Assembly: GCA_002197995.1 (NCBI GenBank)
Contig: NGZR01000004.1
Location: forward strand, 1,860,001 to 1,924,000
Reading direction: 5' to 3'
Source: Gaeumannomyces sp. JS-464
Taxonomy: Eukaryota > Ascomycota > Sordariomycetes > Magnaporthales > Magnaporthaceae
DNA: 64,000 nt
In this document: in pieces, positions 34,301 through 48,417 of the stretch
How positions within the stretch are numbered: position 1 is the first letter of the stretch
How the letters are laid out: every line of letters begins with the position of its first letter
Notes under the pieces: model-generated
Seen by the model: the letters and a program-made list of their open reading frames with translations, nothing else
What the model was told of the DNA's origin: nothing
Database searches by the model: none
Translations under genes and position numbers: made by a program

Positions 34301-37300
34301 GGACACCACTCTGCTGCATGCCCAGGATGACCAAGTTGGCTGGCAGCAACAGCACTGTGAAGCAGCAGGCGTGCCTTACGTGCTGTGCGTACCTGCCATT
34401 CCTTGCTGTTGGAGTAGCGGGATGGTAAACTGGCCCAGGGCTATCCACGGTCCAGCTCGTTTCTCTACCGCTATGGCCTGTTCCCCGGCAAGCCAGGCTC
34501 CGGGAACTTCCCAGTGCTGTGTGAAGAGAAAGGAAGAACTGAAAACACAACCATAGCCGCCATCTCCCAAGGACCGAGACTCCGATATGCGCGGGATGAC
34601 TTACATGGTAGGTAGCGGATGGCATCTCCGGTCCCGGACGACTCGGTCCTCGCCCTCCCACCAGATCGGCCAGTGAGGCTCATCTGCCTAGGGCTTAGCC
34701 CAGCTCCTTCCAGGGGCAGTAAGCAGACATGTGCCGTGCCTCGCGATGTCGACTGACCTGTTCGCGCCGGGCCAGCCATCGGACCAGCCCGATAGATAGC
34801 TGGCTGCTGACTGCCCCCGAGGGCAGACGGCGTCGGGGCTGCTCGCTGCAGGGTTGTAGCGGTACTTCCATGTGCCCGTCACACGCGTCGTTTCGTTCGG
34901 GGAGGAGCGCGCTGGGATGGACCTTGCCATCCCTTGATAGGCTGCCACCACAGTCGCCTCTTTCTCCCTCCCACTCTCCCACAACCAAGCACAGCGGTTC
35001 TCTGGGTCGCCAACCCCCTCTCATGTACATAATGTACGAGGCTCCATCCCAGCTCATTCTACCCTCGCCCCCTCCATCTCTTGCTGTCCCACACTCCTCC
35101 CTCCCCTCGTGCCCTCCGTTGCGGTTCCAAGCGAAAAGCGGGCAGGCCAGATCCATGAAAGGCGGCGACCATGATAACCCCCGGCCCAGAACGGCACCCT
35201 AGAGACCGTAGATTGCTGCGGGAGCCGCTGCTGGCTGCAAGCATCGGCCTCTGGGAAACTCCAGAACCCCTCTTTGTCTTCATTTTCGCCCTTGTCGTCC
35301 CCCTCTCCTCCTCTATGTCCGACCCAGGCCCCTGTCGTTGTCTTGATGGTGGTCATGCGGCAGTGAGCAGTGATATCTTGCTGCGTGGGCCCGCCAACCC
35401 ACCGCGACTCGTGCACAAGAGGCAAGATCAAGGCACCAGACAAGCCCCTTTGTTGTGCACAAGTACTGCACCACAGAACTACCGACTCCCTTTCACCCAC
35501 GCCATTGGCAGCCCCTCGCCCCGTGCAACGCTAGCACGCTCCTTTTCCCGGGCTGCAGGAAAGAGTGAGGGGGTTTCCGGCCTCCGTTTCCCTGGATCGG
35601 CCGAGTGTCTGGCTGGCAGCCGATTGCTGTTGTGGTATGCTCGTCGTCGAGCTCTCTGGGTGGCTGGCCGCTGCTGCTACCCACCCCCAAGTTCTCCATC
35701 CGGCCAGGCCAACGAGCCAACGATGGCCCGAAGGAGCCCTGTCCAGTACGTTGTCCCACACCCTTGGCCGACACACAGTACTAGTAGGTGGCCATCCCGC
35801 CCAGCCAAGTCAGGCCAGTAGCTGGCTTGGATTCCCTGTTCCGTCCGGGGAGGGGCTGGATGGCCGACCACAGAAATTTGGGCCGGCACGGTCTCTCCGT
35901 TGCGACTCTGGTCGCCCGCCTGCCAGGGCTGGACGAGGGTCACATAGCGGCCCCAAAAGGCGTAACGACCGTGGCTACGGGCGGTGAGCGGGCGATGAGC
36001 AAAGCTTGCGCATGCTGCCGCATAAAGGAAGGAATGAAGTTGGTCCGTCTGAAAACACCAACGGCATGGTGCTAGCTTGGAAGGTGGACGAGATTGGTGA
36101 CGCTACTTGGCCTCCTATCCTCCTTAGCTCTGCAGTGACTGGTGTTCTTGGCAGCTCCCAAGACCGTCCCGTCCCCGGTCAGGGAAGTATTCACAGAATT
36201 GACCCGGCATAAGCCGCTAGCCTGTGCTGGGTGTCCACTCGGCGAGTGACACAGGGTATAAAGCACAGCGCATATGCCGGGCGCGAGCTGATAATAACGC
36301 CGCACGTCGCGGGACTGACCTGATTATACCGTGTACCGCGAGCCGCGAGACGGTGTGCCAGCCAGGCAGCCTGGAGTGTCTGGTTCAGACGGCAACGTAT
36401 GCTATGAGCAGATGGCGGTAGGCTGGGAGCAACGGCTGGAGGCGCAGGGCGTGTTTGCCAGTAGGATGACAGAGAAAAGGAGGGCAGGAGAAGGATCAAG
36501 CAATGGTGCCCTCGGCGGTGCAGGCGCAATGCAGGTCGTCGAGTCCGGACGGGCGTCGAATCCGTCATTGAGCCGAGCAGGCTGGGCAGTCGATGTTGGA
36601 GACCCCTGTCCTGTGCATCGGGAGTCAGTCCCCGCCGGCTGGAGGCGAGCAGCAGCTGGACCCCAGGCCGTGCCTCTCGTGTTTACGGCAGTTGTGCATT
36701 AGCACTGGAGTCTGGCTCCCTCGGCTTGACAACCCACGGCGCCGACGACGCTAGCACCACAGCTAGGCTCGCAAGCTGGACGTTGCTGGGCTAAAAGGGA
36801 CAGGAGACAGGAGACAGATGCACACTCGGGCCTCCTGGGGGCAGGGGTTTGGTGGATTGGCCATTGGGATTGGACGGCAAAGGCCTCTAGCTCCCAATCC
36901 CTTCAGGCTAAAAACGCAGTAAGAGAAAGAAAAAGCCATGTCCAAGTCGACGGACACCGTTGCCGGCGCCAGAAATCGGTCCTGCCCGCACGGGCCTTTT
37001 TTCCAACGTGCCTGCTCGAGACTGCGATCAACAGAGGAGGAGGTGCCGAGGCCGGAGGCAGGTGCGATGCGATAGAATCGCCCCTCCCACCTCCAGCCTC
37101 TCCTCGTCTGCCGCCTCAGTAGTCCGCAGACATCGAGTAGACATGCCCGCCTGCCCGCCCGCCGCATCGAGTCTTGCAATTGGGTTTGGTACCTCAAGCC
37201 TGAGAAAACACGAGATGCGCCAGCGCCCGGCAGCAGGAAGCAGCATCGAATCATAGGTCCTGTCAAGCCAGCGATCCCACAACCCAAGGCGTCCAACACC

Positions 37301-40300
37301 AGCAGCAATTGGAGGTCGGAGGCCAGTGCTCTTTCTGGATCCAGCACTGTGTGCGTTGCCAAATCCGGCCCAAGTCCCCACGTCCGTCCCCACCCGACGC
37401 CGGCCCACCGTCACCACCACCCACACCAAAATACCACCACACCTCGCTCGGAAGTATTGGATCTGGCCGGGAATGACGGACGCGCCATGTGCTGCTGCGG
37501 CTTTTGCTACTACTGCTGCTACTACTGCTCCTGCTGCTGTCCTGCAGCAGCGCCTTGCAGCGTGCAAACATTGTCTCCATTGACGCTCCAATGACTGCAG
37601 CGCGGCGGATCCGACGATGGGAGGTTCGACCTGTTGAGAGTGTCGCCCTCTTTGCTCGCCCACCTGCTCCTCTCCCAAACGGAGCTCAATATACGCAGTG
37701 CCTCCGCTGGCTGCCGGAACCCTGGTCTCCAGTCCGAGCCAACATGTGCGTCCTGCCCTGGCAGTTCCTTGCAAAGCGCGCTCCCGGTGGTTTGCTGCAG
37801 GTCATCTCCGCCCTTTGGTCATCTCGTCCTGCTGTGTGATGGGTCGGCAGAGATGTGCAGGGCCAGGTGACTGGAGTTACTAATCAATGCCACCCATGTC
37901 AGCATCGTCTCCTGTGCCTGTCTTTGTGTGCCTCTTGCTCATCCTCCTGTCCTCCCGTCGATGCTGCAACGATGTCTTACCTGATCTCCATTTTCAACGC
38001 TCGGCCTCGGCCCCGCCCTTGTTACCTCCGGGCTTACTGTGGTGTGGGTCGCGGGGACAACAGCAACAAAAAGAGAAGAAAAAAAAGAACTGCTGCATGC
38101 TCGTGGCTCAGATGTGGCCGGCAACCTACACCGGTCCCGCCATTGCTGCCTCCAGTCCTCTCGAGATCGCACCAACGGGCTGCCGTCTCGCTGATTTCCG
38201 AGCCGCCAGACTTGGATAGATGATGCAGAGAGATTGCCCAGCTGCGTATAGCGCGCCCTGCACAATCAGCACTCTCTTCTGTGATAGGCCATGGGACCCG
38301 TTCGCGAGATCGGGAGGCCGCATGGGCTCTTGTCGGGAATAATCAGTAGGTTATTCGTGATTTTGCCCTTCTATTCGTCCTGCTGTGTTGTCTGCACCTC
38401 CCTGTCTTGTGGTCAGACCTCGGCATCTTTGAGCGGATCTGGTGGACTACCTTGGTTCACTGCCGAAAGGCATGGCGATAATCTGACTGCACTTTGGGTG
38501 GCGGGCCGTGTACCTTTTTCCTTTTGAGGCTCCCAAACGGCTGCACCTAGAACAGCACGACAGAAATCCCAAGCGCGTAGACCAGGACCATAGATTCCTC
38601 GTGATTTCTTGTATTTTATTTTTTCTTGTTTTTTGTTTACAAAGATGTGTCTGCTAACCAACGGCACTTTTCGCAAATATACATGCCACGCGTTGATGGT
38701 ACGGTGCGGTTCGGCACGCAATAACGGGCTACGTCGGATGCCACTGTAGCAACTAGATTGTCTGCTACACCATGAGTGAATGATAGCAAGTGACATTCAT
38801 GGGCAGGAACAAAAAAACAATGGTCGAGGCAGAGATGCAGTAGTACTACAAGGCACAGTCTCAAAAAATCCGGTTCTTGACAGGCAAATAATGGGGCGAA
38901 GCTGCACCGTCATTGTCGAGTGCCTGTGTGTATATACAAAGGAAGGGCCGCTTATAGTAATCCTCATCATCTGTAGTAATAGACGGATTGGGTGGGCGAG
39001 CAAAATCATGAGCGACAATTCCCGCCCTCGCCGCACCATGAGCGTCTAACTGCCTGCCGCCGCATGACACATCCGTGTGTGGAACGGAGCTTGGGTCCGA
39101 AATTTCTACATGTGTTTAGCGCTCTCTGGCGTGGAGTCTGAGCGTGCATCACGGCGGCGCCTAATCAGTGTTTGTTGGCATCTGCCCACCGAGATAAGCA
39201 ATGGAAATACAATTCTGGTGTCAACAGCCATGGAGCCCTCCCCAGCGCCATCACGACGGACGACCATCATCATCATCATCCTGTCTCCCCTCCGCGGGGA
39301 CTGATTCGCCAGACGATATATTTTTGATGGTATGCAGTCAGCGTGGCCTGCCTCGCGACTTGCTAAACTGGCATACACTCCGCGGGCCACCTGCCTGTTA
39401 GTTACGACGAATGATGAGAGCGTAACCGTTGCAAGCGGGAACGGGAAGGATAGGTGGGCAGAAGGTGGGAGGAGGCAAAATAACGGGGCCCCGGCGTGGG
39501 CAGTGCCGCCCTGGTGCGGCGGAGTCCAACGAGGGAGGGGGAGGTCTCTCCAGACACACACAGAACTAAAGGAAGGGGAGAAGAAGGAGGAAAAAAAAAA
39601 GGAAAAAAGACGCATCCGGGGATGCTTGTCAAGGCAGCTCCGCGGCGTGGTTGCGTCCAATATTGGATTTTGACTTCCCCAATGCCCCTCCCCGGCAGCA
39701 GCGCTGCCTGGAGGGGGTTAGGTAGAAAAAGTCGGACGTGGTTCCTTAGCGAGGGGGCGGCAGAGGCGAGATGTCAGCATGCAGGCCCTGTAAGGTAACA
39801 CACGGCTCCTTGACGGGGGTGAGTGGGCATCCCGTCCGGTGGGTGTGGCTGAGCTGAGTGGGTGTATTTCAGTCTCCAGTCAGTCCCCAGTACTTCGTGC
39901 GTATGCGTGTCTGCCAGTTGGGTTGTAAAAAGGGAGACAGACAAATTAGGTAGGTAGATCGGCAGGTTGATCGACAGGCCTTGGGCGTGGCTGCACCCAC
40001 CCCGGACTCTTCGTCCTGTCCGGTGCAGCCGTCGGCAGTCGATGAAGGGAGTTCTTTTGTTCGACGGCCCCGTGAACCGGCGGAATAAGCGAGCAGCATG
40101 CCTACTACGGCCATCCAAAAAGGAAAAAAAAAATCTTTCAACAAGGTGCCCGCAGCCAGGGATCACCACCAACAAACTGGGTGGCCTCGGGGATGAGGGG
40201 GCCGATGGAAGTGGACGGATTCTCCGCCGCCTGCCTCCCACATACAAGTACGCTCCACGATCCACACCTACATACAGTAGATGCAAATGCATCGCCTCTC

Positions 40301-40671
40301 AGTCTTTTTGCCTCTCCTCCCACCCTTTTTTTTTTTTCCCCATGTCCTTCCTTTCCCCCCTCCCCATCCCATTCCCCGTACACGTGCATGCAGTCAAGCC
40401 CACCCCCATCGAGCCTCTCTGGCCAAACAGATTGGGAGGATGGCAATGTGATATTGGGCAGGGGTTTTGTGCTAATGGGTAGGTTACCAACCCGCTCTGG
40501 CGGTGGTGGGAGTGCATCTTTTCTGGGAGGGAGGCGGAAAAGGTTGGTGATGGTGGGATGGATGGATGGGTGGGGGAAATCTGCTCTCTCTGCCGCGCGC
40601 GGGAGGAAACCCCCGGTCGACCTCTCTGGGTCGCGGTCGGTAAATGGCGTAGGAATGGAATCTGCAGTTGC

Positions 40672-40693
40672 TTTTTTTTTTTTTTTTTTTTTT
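40672..40693. repeat. T22 homopolymer
   Basis: Twenty-two consecutive T, about 570 bp before the A30 run. No target-site duplication or retrotransposon open frame was found beside it. Confidence 0.9.
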
Positions 40694-41264
40694 CTTCATG
40701 TGTGTGTGGTTTCTTTTTGTGATAGCCACAGTCGTATCAACCGACATCTGCGTCACCAAGCAGTTTGTGCATTTTGTATGGACGAGACCACCATTTCTGC
40801 GAAATCAATATCACAAACGCATGTAGGATCCCTCCAAGCGCGACCCGAGACAACAATTGGACAACAATTGGACAACAATCGGACGAGTTTAAAAAAGCAG
40901 CAGCGAAGATCGAGCCTTAGCCGATCGATCGATGGGCGAATAGGGAGCGCGCCCGAAAGCCAACGAAGAGCGGGCCTGAATATCCCACGTCACGGCTTTT
41001 GGGAGACGAGGCGCTTGTTTACTTGGGATGGGGCCCTGACTTTGGCCTCCTGGGCGACAGATGTCAATGGCAATTGAGTTTCGTTTTCCGTTTCCAGGGG
41101 GTCCGACGTTAAGATCAAATTAAAATAAGCAAACTCAAATAAAAACACATCAGTCATCAAATCGATAATGCGGGACAAAAAGAAGAGGAAAGAAAAGGAG
41201 AAGGGATAACCCACCCTCACTGCCTAAGCGACACGTGCTCCCACGCTTGCAAATGCCCCGAGAG

Positions 41265-41294
<30 letters not shown>
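41265..41294. repeat. A30 homopolymer
   Basis: Thirty consecutive A. It could be the tail of a retroposed transcript or a slipped microsatellite. No LINE- or SINE-like sequence is visible upstream. Confidence 0.9.
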
Positions 41295-41297
<3 letters not shown>

Positions 41298-44200
41298 AAT
41301 GATTCGAACGAGGTCCTTTGTCCATGTGGCATGGAATGCAGTCAGATGGATCATTTGGGCACCCATGGTCCATGGACATCAGATCACAGCAAAGAACGGC
41401 CTTGCCGCAGGGATGACCCTTTTCGCGCAATGGAGCGTGGTCGAGCCAGGTCGCTTGTCTCGACCTACCCTTTTTGGCCTTGGACCTTCGGGCCGATATG
41501 CATGGCGTGGGCTTGGGGGCGTGAGGGGGGAGAGGACAGGCCAGGCCAAGCCAGGCCAGGATGGGGAGGGAGGCACAGGCACAGGCGGGCAAGCGGGCGG
41601 TGCTTTGCTCGCTTGCTCGAGGCTTCTTCCAGTTCCTGTCTTCCAATCATGTATGGGCCTCTTTTCTTCAATGCTAGGTACCTACAGGTGTCTGCGAAAA
41701 AAAAAAAAAAAGAATACGCCACCTGTCGAGAGTCGCCCAACAGCCGAAGACATGATCCGTCCTGCTCGCCATCGTCATGACTGCACGAGGGCACGGACTG
41801 TCAACGGCGATCATTGCCGCATCCAACACGAATGACGAAGGAATGGGAGAGACGGCGGGCGGCTGCGCGGGGGAGACAGAGAGAGAGAGAGACGTGAAGA
41901 GGCGCACGAGAAAAAACAGACCCAAAAAAAAAAAGTGGCCTGGCAGACAGACCAGCCTGCAGAAGGCCTGGGCCTGGCGAGCCTGGGCATGGCAGGCATT
42001 GTCCGTTGCCCGCCCGCCGCTGGCAAACCCCGCCGCCACGGTCCCCCCAAGTCCCACTGCCATGGCCTGGGAGCTTGAAGAGTCGCGCAGTCGAGCAGTC
42101 AGCTTCGCTCGGTTGGTTGGGGTCCGCGGGCGGGGGTCGGTCACTGCACAACCACCAACGTCAAGTGTGTCTGTCGTTCGTTGGCATCCACCGAGCAAGC
42201 ACGGCATAATATTTTTGGTCTTATGCAATCAGAAGCGAGTAGCTGCCGAGCTCTAGCCCAATATTTATGCAGCATTCACCTGCTTGATTGGGCACGTTTG
42301 TACAATTATCCAATGCGCGGCAGGAGAAACGCGACATCGTCGTCAATCACCTGCAAGAAACAGAGTGAAAGGGGAAGAAAAACATCGCCTTGCCGATCTC
42401 GATGGCCCACCCCATGCCGCCTCGCCCAACGCAGAATCAATAGCGGCAAGTCGGGATTTGCGCAGCGGCAGGCAGGATGGGCGTGTGAGCGGAGCAGCCG
42501 CCCGCTGGCCCTCCCCACGGGCGCGCGACAAAAGAGCTTGATATAGGGGGTTCCACCTTTGCCAATGTTCGTCCAGCACCCTTATTTCGGCCCTCGAACC
42601 TTTTTCAGAACCGCCCTTGCTCGGTTTACTCTATCTTTCCTTCGGCATAAACCTGCTATATCCGCATTTCCCGGACAAGGACGTATGTACCGGTACGCGC
42701 CCTGTGCCCTCCCCCCAACAAGCTCATCACAATCTTTGTAATTGCTCTTGACCACCCGAGGAATCCGGGAAACGCCCTTTTCTCATCTTGTCGCTTCGGC
42801 CGCTTTTGGAAAAGGTGGCGTCCATGTTTCCAAAAGAGCCTGAATCAGCGTAGCAACCAAGCCCGACCCTTGCCGCCCACGTTTTGTCCTGTCCTGCACC
42901 ACAACGTCCCATAATGGAAAAAGGCACGGTCCCCGGGGGAACAGGAGCCTCGGGTCTGCCGTCGCAAAGAGAGAGGAACCCACAGTACGTCAATCAGGTA
43001 GGTGGTACTGTGAAAACGCCGCGACGGGGAGTGGATGTGCAGAGTTTATTTCCCGTGCTGGTCGTCCTCTTTTGGAAAAGCCTCCTGCCCTCTTGGCCCG
43101 CCTCGTCTAGGCGCGGTAAAGCCACGGCGCACGGGCCAGAAAGGCCCGAGGGAACAAACGCGATTTGGTTGACGCCTGCTCCACTCGGGGGCACGGGCAC
43201 GGGCACGGGCTGGATGGAAGGCCGTTTGTGCAAGATGTGAGGGACCACCCGGAGAATACTAGCCGATACCACCGTGATGAGTGGCCGGAGAGAAGAGAAG
43301 CAAGAATTCAAGGCTTTTACTCGGAACGATCCTAAATGCCAAGCCGCATAGGACCCTTGAGTTTTCTCTATTCATGCGAAACGAGCGAAAACAACGACCA
43401 GGTCGACGTCGAACCCGTCGGGTCTCGCAATTATCCGAGGTTCTCGGGGCGAGCGGTAAGAAAGGATAAAGAATGCCTTCCTATCCGAAGAGCACGCTCC
43501 GCCGCCGTGTGCCAACACGCTGACGCCGGAAATCGTATCATCGTGGGAACTTTTGGTGGGTTCTGTCAGTCCCCCTCCCTCCGCAATAAAAAAAACCACC
43601 GCCGAAACCCCACAGGGCGGTCGTTGTCGATACTTCTTCGTACAATTGCATTCGGAAACATGGCGGGTCCGTGTCGCCGTCGACCTGACTCTGTCGGGCA
43701 ACCTTTCTGCACGACGTATGGCGTAACAAGGAGCCGGTTCTCACGAGGGTGGACGCGCACTCGGGGTGCTAAGCTTGGACTTCGTCCATCTCCATCCCAG
43801 CCATTGCTTGTCCGAGTTGAGAAGTCTAGCGGCATCGATGGTCCCTCTTGCTCTCCGAGACACGTCAGTGTGCGTCCGCGCAGGCAGACAAAAGAAAAGA
43901 ACATGCCAACTTGGCGTGCGTCCGTATGCAATGGCTGTGCATCTGTGCAAAGCATTCACAAGAGGATTTGAGAAGGGGGCGGACGACGGTTGAGCGGAAG
44001 GTCGGGACATGGATGGCCAACGCGACTCCCGGCCATTAACGGGAGCACATATAGCCCTTAACCCGACCCTCTTATGACCATGGATAAGCAAGGGCTAATT
44101 TCGGTCTGCAGCCCAAATATTGTTGCTAGCCAACCGCTATTGGTGGAGAGCCTCACCAGGACGAAAAACGGGCGGCGCCTATCGGGGAAGTCGCGGGTCG

Positions 44201-46542
44201 CACGAAGCCACTCGAGTCTGGCCGTCGAGCTGAGCAGCGGGCGAATGCATATTATTTTGTAATCGTAGGGCGACATGCGTGCAGATCCCCGTTGAACCTC
44301 GATAACCATAGGGCTTCCCCGCAGCCATCCAGACGGGTGCAACCTTGGGCTGGGAGCCGGCCGAGGGAGCTGTTTGTTCAAGCGGGGGGAGCAGGCGTGG
44401 CTCGGGGTGCCTGTTCGAACGGTTGGCCACATGCCGCGGATGTGAAGACAGGCACGACACGTACCAATCCCGCATGTGCCCGCTCGTCTGCCCAATCCGC
44501 ACACCGGTTTGTTTCCGAGAGTGCTGGAAACGGAGTCGCCTTTGTGGATAGGGTGACATCGTGAGCCAGGGGGAAGCAGGGGCAGAGGCCACTCTCTTGG
44601 GCGTTTCCCCAGTGCGCCTCTCCACTGTTTCCCTCCCCTGGTCTCTCTAGGCGCGGGTTGCTTCCACCCGGTGCGCTCCGGAGCGCGGCTTGCTGCACCA
44701 CGAAAACATGTGCACCGTATCGCACTGCTAAAAAACCTGTGGGCTGTATGCAGCCCGACACACCGGCTCGTCCACGGCGAGAAGAGTCCGGACGGCTAGT
44801 TCAGACAGAATAGCAGGGTGCCAGCCAGGTCATGGTCCGTATCTGTTGAGCCAGAGGGCCCTGGCAGCGTATCCTAAGTGCAGCTGTAGACAGCACGGAA
44901 ATAGTGAGGCTATACGTAGTACGTGATACGGATACTAAAGGGTGACGGTGACGCCAAGTTATTCGAGGGGATTGAGGCTCGTATGGAGGTGAGGTCCATA
45001 CATACGCAAATGAAGGAGGTGACAATGATGAAGTCATGAAGTAGTGGTGGCTTCTGTCAGCTGCTGATGATTATACCCATTTTACCAACGTGAAGTGGAT
45101 TTGAAACGAACCTTGGGCTTGAGACTTTCGTTTCGTATCTCCAGCGTTGCCTTCTGGAGGGGCGACGGTTCGAGGCGGAGCTGGCCGCCTGCTGGGGGTG
45201 TGGGAGTGCTGAGGCCCTGGTCCTGGTGGGCTGGAGTTTTGAGGCGATCTGAAAACTCGACGCCCCTTTCGGGCCCCTGGGCTTTCCCCGATCCTCTTGC
45301 GAGTGTAACCCTCGAGACGGAACAGGGCTGTGCTGCGGTCCAGGCAGGTCTTCTTTGGCAACTTGCACCAGAGCGTTTTTTTTGTGTTGTATTCGCATGT
45401 TGGGAATAGAAGCTTTCGAAACATGACATGATGGCAATTGAGGTAGCTGCGCTTAACAAGTGGGTGTGTGTTTGGTTCGTTGGTTGGTAATCTGCGCGGT
45501 GCTGTCATTGGCAGGTGCTTTTTGTGGCGCCTTGGGTCCAACTACAGACCTGTCGTCAGTTCTCCAGCTAAACCAAACACTTTGGACCCAAAGTCGAGAC
45601 TCGGGCAGGGTCTTGACATGAGGCAGGGTCCCACACAGGCGGTCGCCATCCCAGGTGGGCGGCCATTGGCCACTGGTTCGTTGGAATTGCTGTTCCCTTG
45701 CATGCTGAAAGCAAAGCGCCAAGGCCACTTTGGCCTTGACGCGCGCGTTACGACGTGGTGTGCGTTGCCTTTAATTGTCTGGTTTTTTGATTGTGGAAGT
45801 GGGCGGGATGTGATGGTGGCTGGAATAAATTGAATGTTCGATGCTGGAAACGCATCAAACCTTGCCTTATTCCTCTTATTCTCGTTAGATCAATTCCCGC
45901 TCCGTTGAACACATGGCCGGAGCAAGGAAACAAAGACGAAAAAAGACTCAACGTGCTCTTCTCCGGGGTCCGAATAGCGAGAGCGTTTTTTTTTTTTTTT
46001 TTTCTGAACCATCAGCGAGCTAGCCCGAGCGGGTTGGCCGTCCTCAACATGCGGCAGGCAATTAATTCCTGTTTACGAAATGCGGCTTTGAACTTAGTCC
46101 AGCCAGGGGTGTGTGTTTTTCCCCCTTGGTGGAGAAGAAACGGAAAAGGCTGGGAAGCCCAATGGGAGGGGCAGGAGCTGGCCAGCGCGGGATTGTTGTG
46201 GTCGAGCCGGAAGCAACGTAGCGCGCGATCCAATGACGCCTCCCGTGCCAGAATGACCGTTGGCATTCCCTATGGCCCGTGCAATCCCAGCAAGCCGCGC
46301 AAGGTACCGTTGTCACTCAGGCAGAGCCAGATAGGCGCTAGTGGACCGGGGTGCCACTGACCCTACGCAGGGAGGGAAGGCAGGAGTCAATTTGGCAGGC
46401 GCAAATTTGGGTGAACCAGGAAACACTCAAATGTCAAATAAGACAGTCAAGGAGTGACCAGGTTAAATACCTAGGTAGTCAAACGCGGTATGGCAGGCGA
46501 AATAGAAGTCAGATGAAATCTATGCGAAAACAGACAACGGGC

Positions 46543-46564
46543 AAAAAAAAAAAAAAAAAAAAAA
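46543..46564. repeat. A22 homopolymer followed by G-rich sequence
   Basis: Twenty-two consecutive A run directly into a G tract. Non-coding, no associated element recognised. Confidence 0.85.
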
Positions 46565-48389
46565 GGGGGGGAAAGGAAAGGGGAACAGAAAGCGAGTCCA
46601 GGAAGGTCGAGAGACAGCTGCAGCTCAACATCGTCGACAGGGTCGAATCTAGCGCTCCGCAACGGGGTGGTAAAGGGCATGCGGTGCTACCTACTGACAA
46701 GCCAAGCATTCCGTAGGCGGCCAACTCCACAACCCGCCGCGGTCCTTGCAGATGCGAGGTCACTGAAAGGGACCGACTGGGAGCTCTGGACGCGGAGGGT
46801 GACAGCGAGTGGGCGCCATCGAAGTGCCGTGCACAGGCACAAGTTTATACAACCTGGGGAGGATTGAACGGTGGAACAGCAGTAGAGAGGTATGGATGAT
46901 GGCCAAAGCTCCTCGTCCCGCTGGCGGTCAGTGGCGATCGTGCTACCTCACAAGGCCTAGATCTACTCCATCTGGTAAATGCGTTGGATATGGATGTCAT
47001 CGCTGATGTACATCTATCTATCTTGTATGGTATTTTAATGCCTGCTACTCGATGTTGGTAACGACTTCAAGCACAGCGTCCTTATTAGCATTTATCCACC
47101 ACTGGAAGTGATACTTGCATAGGCTGCATACACTCAATATTTTTGAGTCTTTCTTACGATTTAGGGCCTGCCTGGCACACCGGCCTGGTAACGGGACGTT
47201 TCACAAGCGAAGCTTTACCAGCCACGAATGTGCCCCTAAGAAGGCACATTGTAACTGCCGAGATACCCTCATTCTCCATTGGAAAAGGCACGTTACAGAA
47301 AGTATACATGCCGCACGATACCATCAGCAGCCGCGGCTCTTGAGCCTGCCATTATCAAAAGGCATCAGGGAGTCAAGTCGGCCTTTACTCTGAGGCGCAT
47401 GTGCTTCTTGTGGGTTCCCTTCCCGCTTTAGAAGGTGCGCCGTGGGGGCCCTTGATGGAGCCCCGTTTCCTCGGCGTCAGCGCTCTTATACGTAAGTATG
47501 TATGTAAAGCCAGCAGAGCCGGGGGTTGCACGCTGGACGAGCCGCGCCAATCCGTAGAGGGCAGAGCCGGGTCGGTGTGGAACTTTGCAACTCGGCCTGA
47601 TTTCGTCGGGTTCTTCGTGAAAAGAAGCGCCGCATGGAACCGTACGGCAGTAAAGTGGGCAGCAGAGCATTTCGTTTCGCCTTGTTGTAAATCTCGTTTA
47701 ACGGCAAGCAGCCCAGAAGCAGTCCGTGGAGGGGCCATATAGTACTGGCACTATCATACGAGTTATAGTACCGGCCAAGTTAAGCGCGGCCGCGACAACG
47801 CGACCTGGCAAGCGCGTCCATGGAGCATCTCACAAGTTCCCAGACAGCGTTGCGGCCATCGCGCGATGCTGTTGGGAAACATACCTCGGTAGTTCCCAGG
47901 CGAGAAACAACCTAACACACAGGCCCTCATGATATCGGACTCGTCCTACACACCGACCTATCATGCAGGCAAGAATTTCGCCGAGACAGCCGCCTTCCTG
48001 TCCTGGTTGCTGCAGGAGAGGAAGGCGGCAGGGACAAGTCATGAACTGACAGGCCTAAGGACAGGCCGCCCGGGCCTAGACCATACCGAGGTAGGCGGCA
48101 CGCTGAGAGCACGTTGCCAGTCGGGGCACCTCTCGACAGGACAGCAAGGACAGTGTGGGCGTGATAGCGGGCGGCACAGAGGGCAAGAGTCGCGCGGCAT
48201 CATCATGAGGTCTGCCGGGAGGTCTGCTGGTGTGCAGACGTGCTCCACCCAGCCACCCGGCCCGTCGACGTCCTTTGCTACCGAGCACTCCGCTCATTGA
48301 CTTGCACATCCATATCGCCGATGGAAGCTGTCGGCCCAATTAAGGCGGTCCATCGTCAACCGAGACAAGAGGCAGGCGGAGGGCGAAAG

Positions 48390-48417
48390 TGAGAGAGAGA
48401 GAGAGTGTGTGTGTCTC
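48390..48417. repeat. GA/GT microsatellite
   Basis: A GAGAGA run changes to GTGTGT. Non-coding simple repeat. Confidence 0.85.

Noticed and set aside
33831..34661. 276-codon minus-strand open frame in the gene desert
   Set aside because: Composition is erratic with no domain or splice support; GC-rich DNA yields such frames by chance.
37489..37839. Open frame starting with a signal-peptide-like poly-Leu stretch
   Set aside because: The Leu run comes from a CTG/CTA repeat and the rest is not protein-like, so it is not a supported secreted protein.
41285..41330. Possible tRNA T-arm (GTTCGAATC) on the minus strand next to a T run
   Set aside because: The flanking five-base stems do not pair and no D- or anticodon arm is found upstream.
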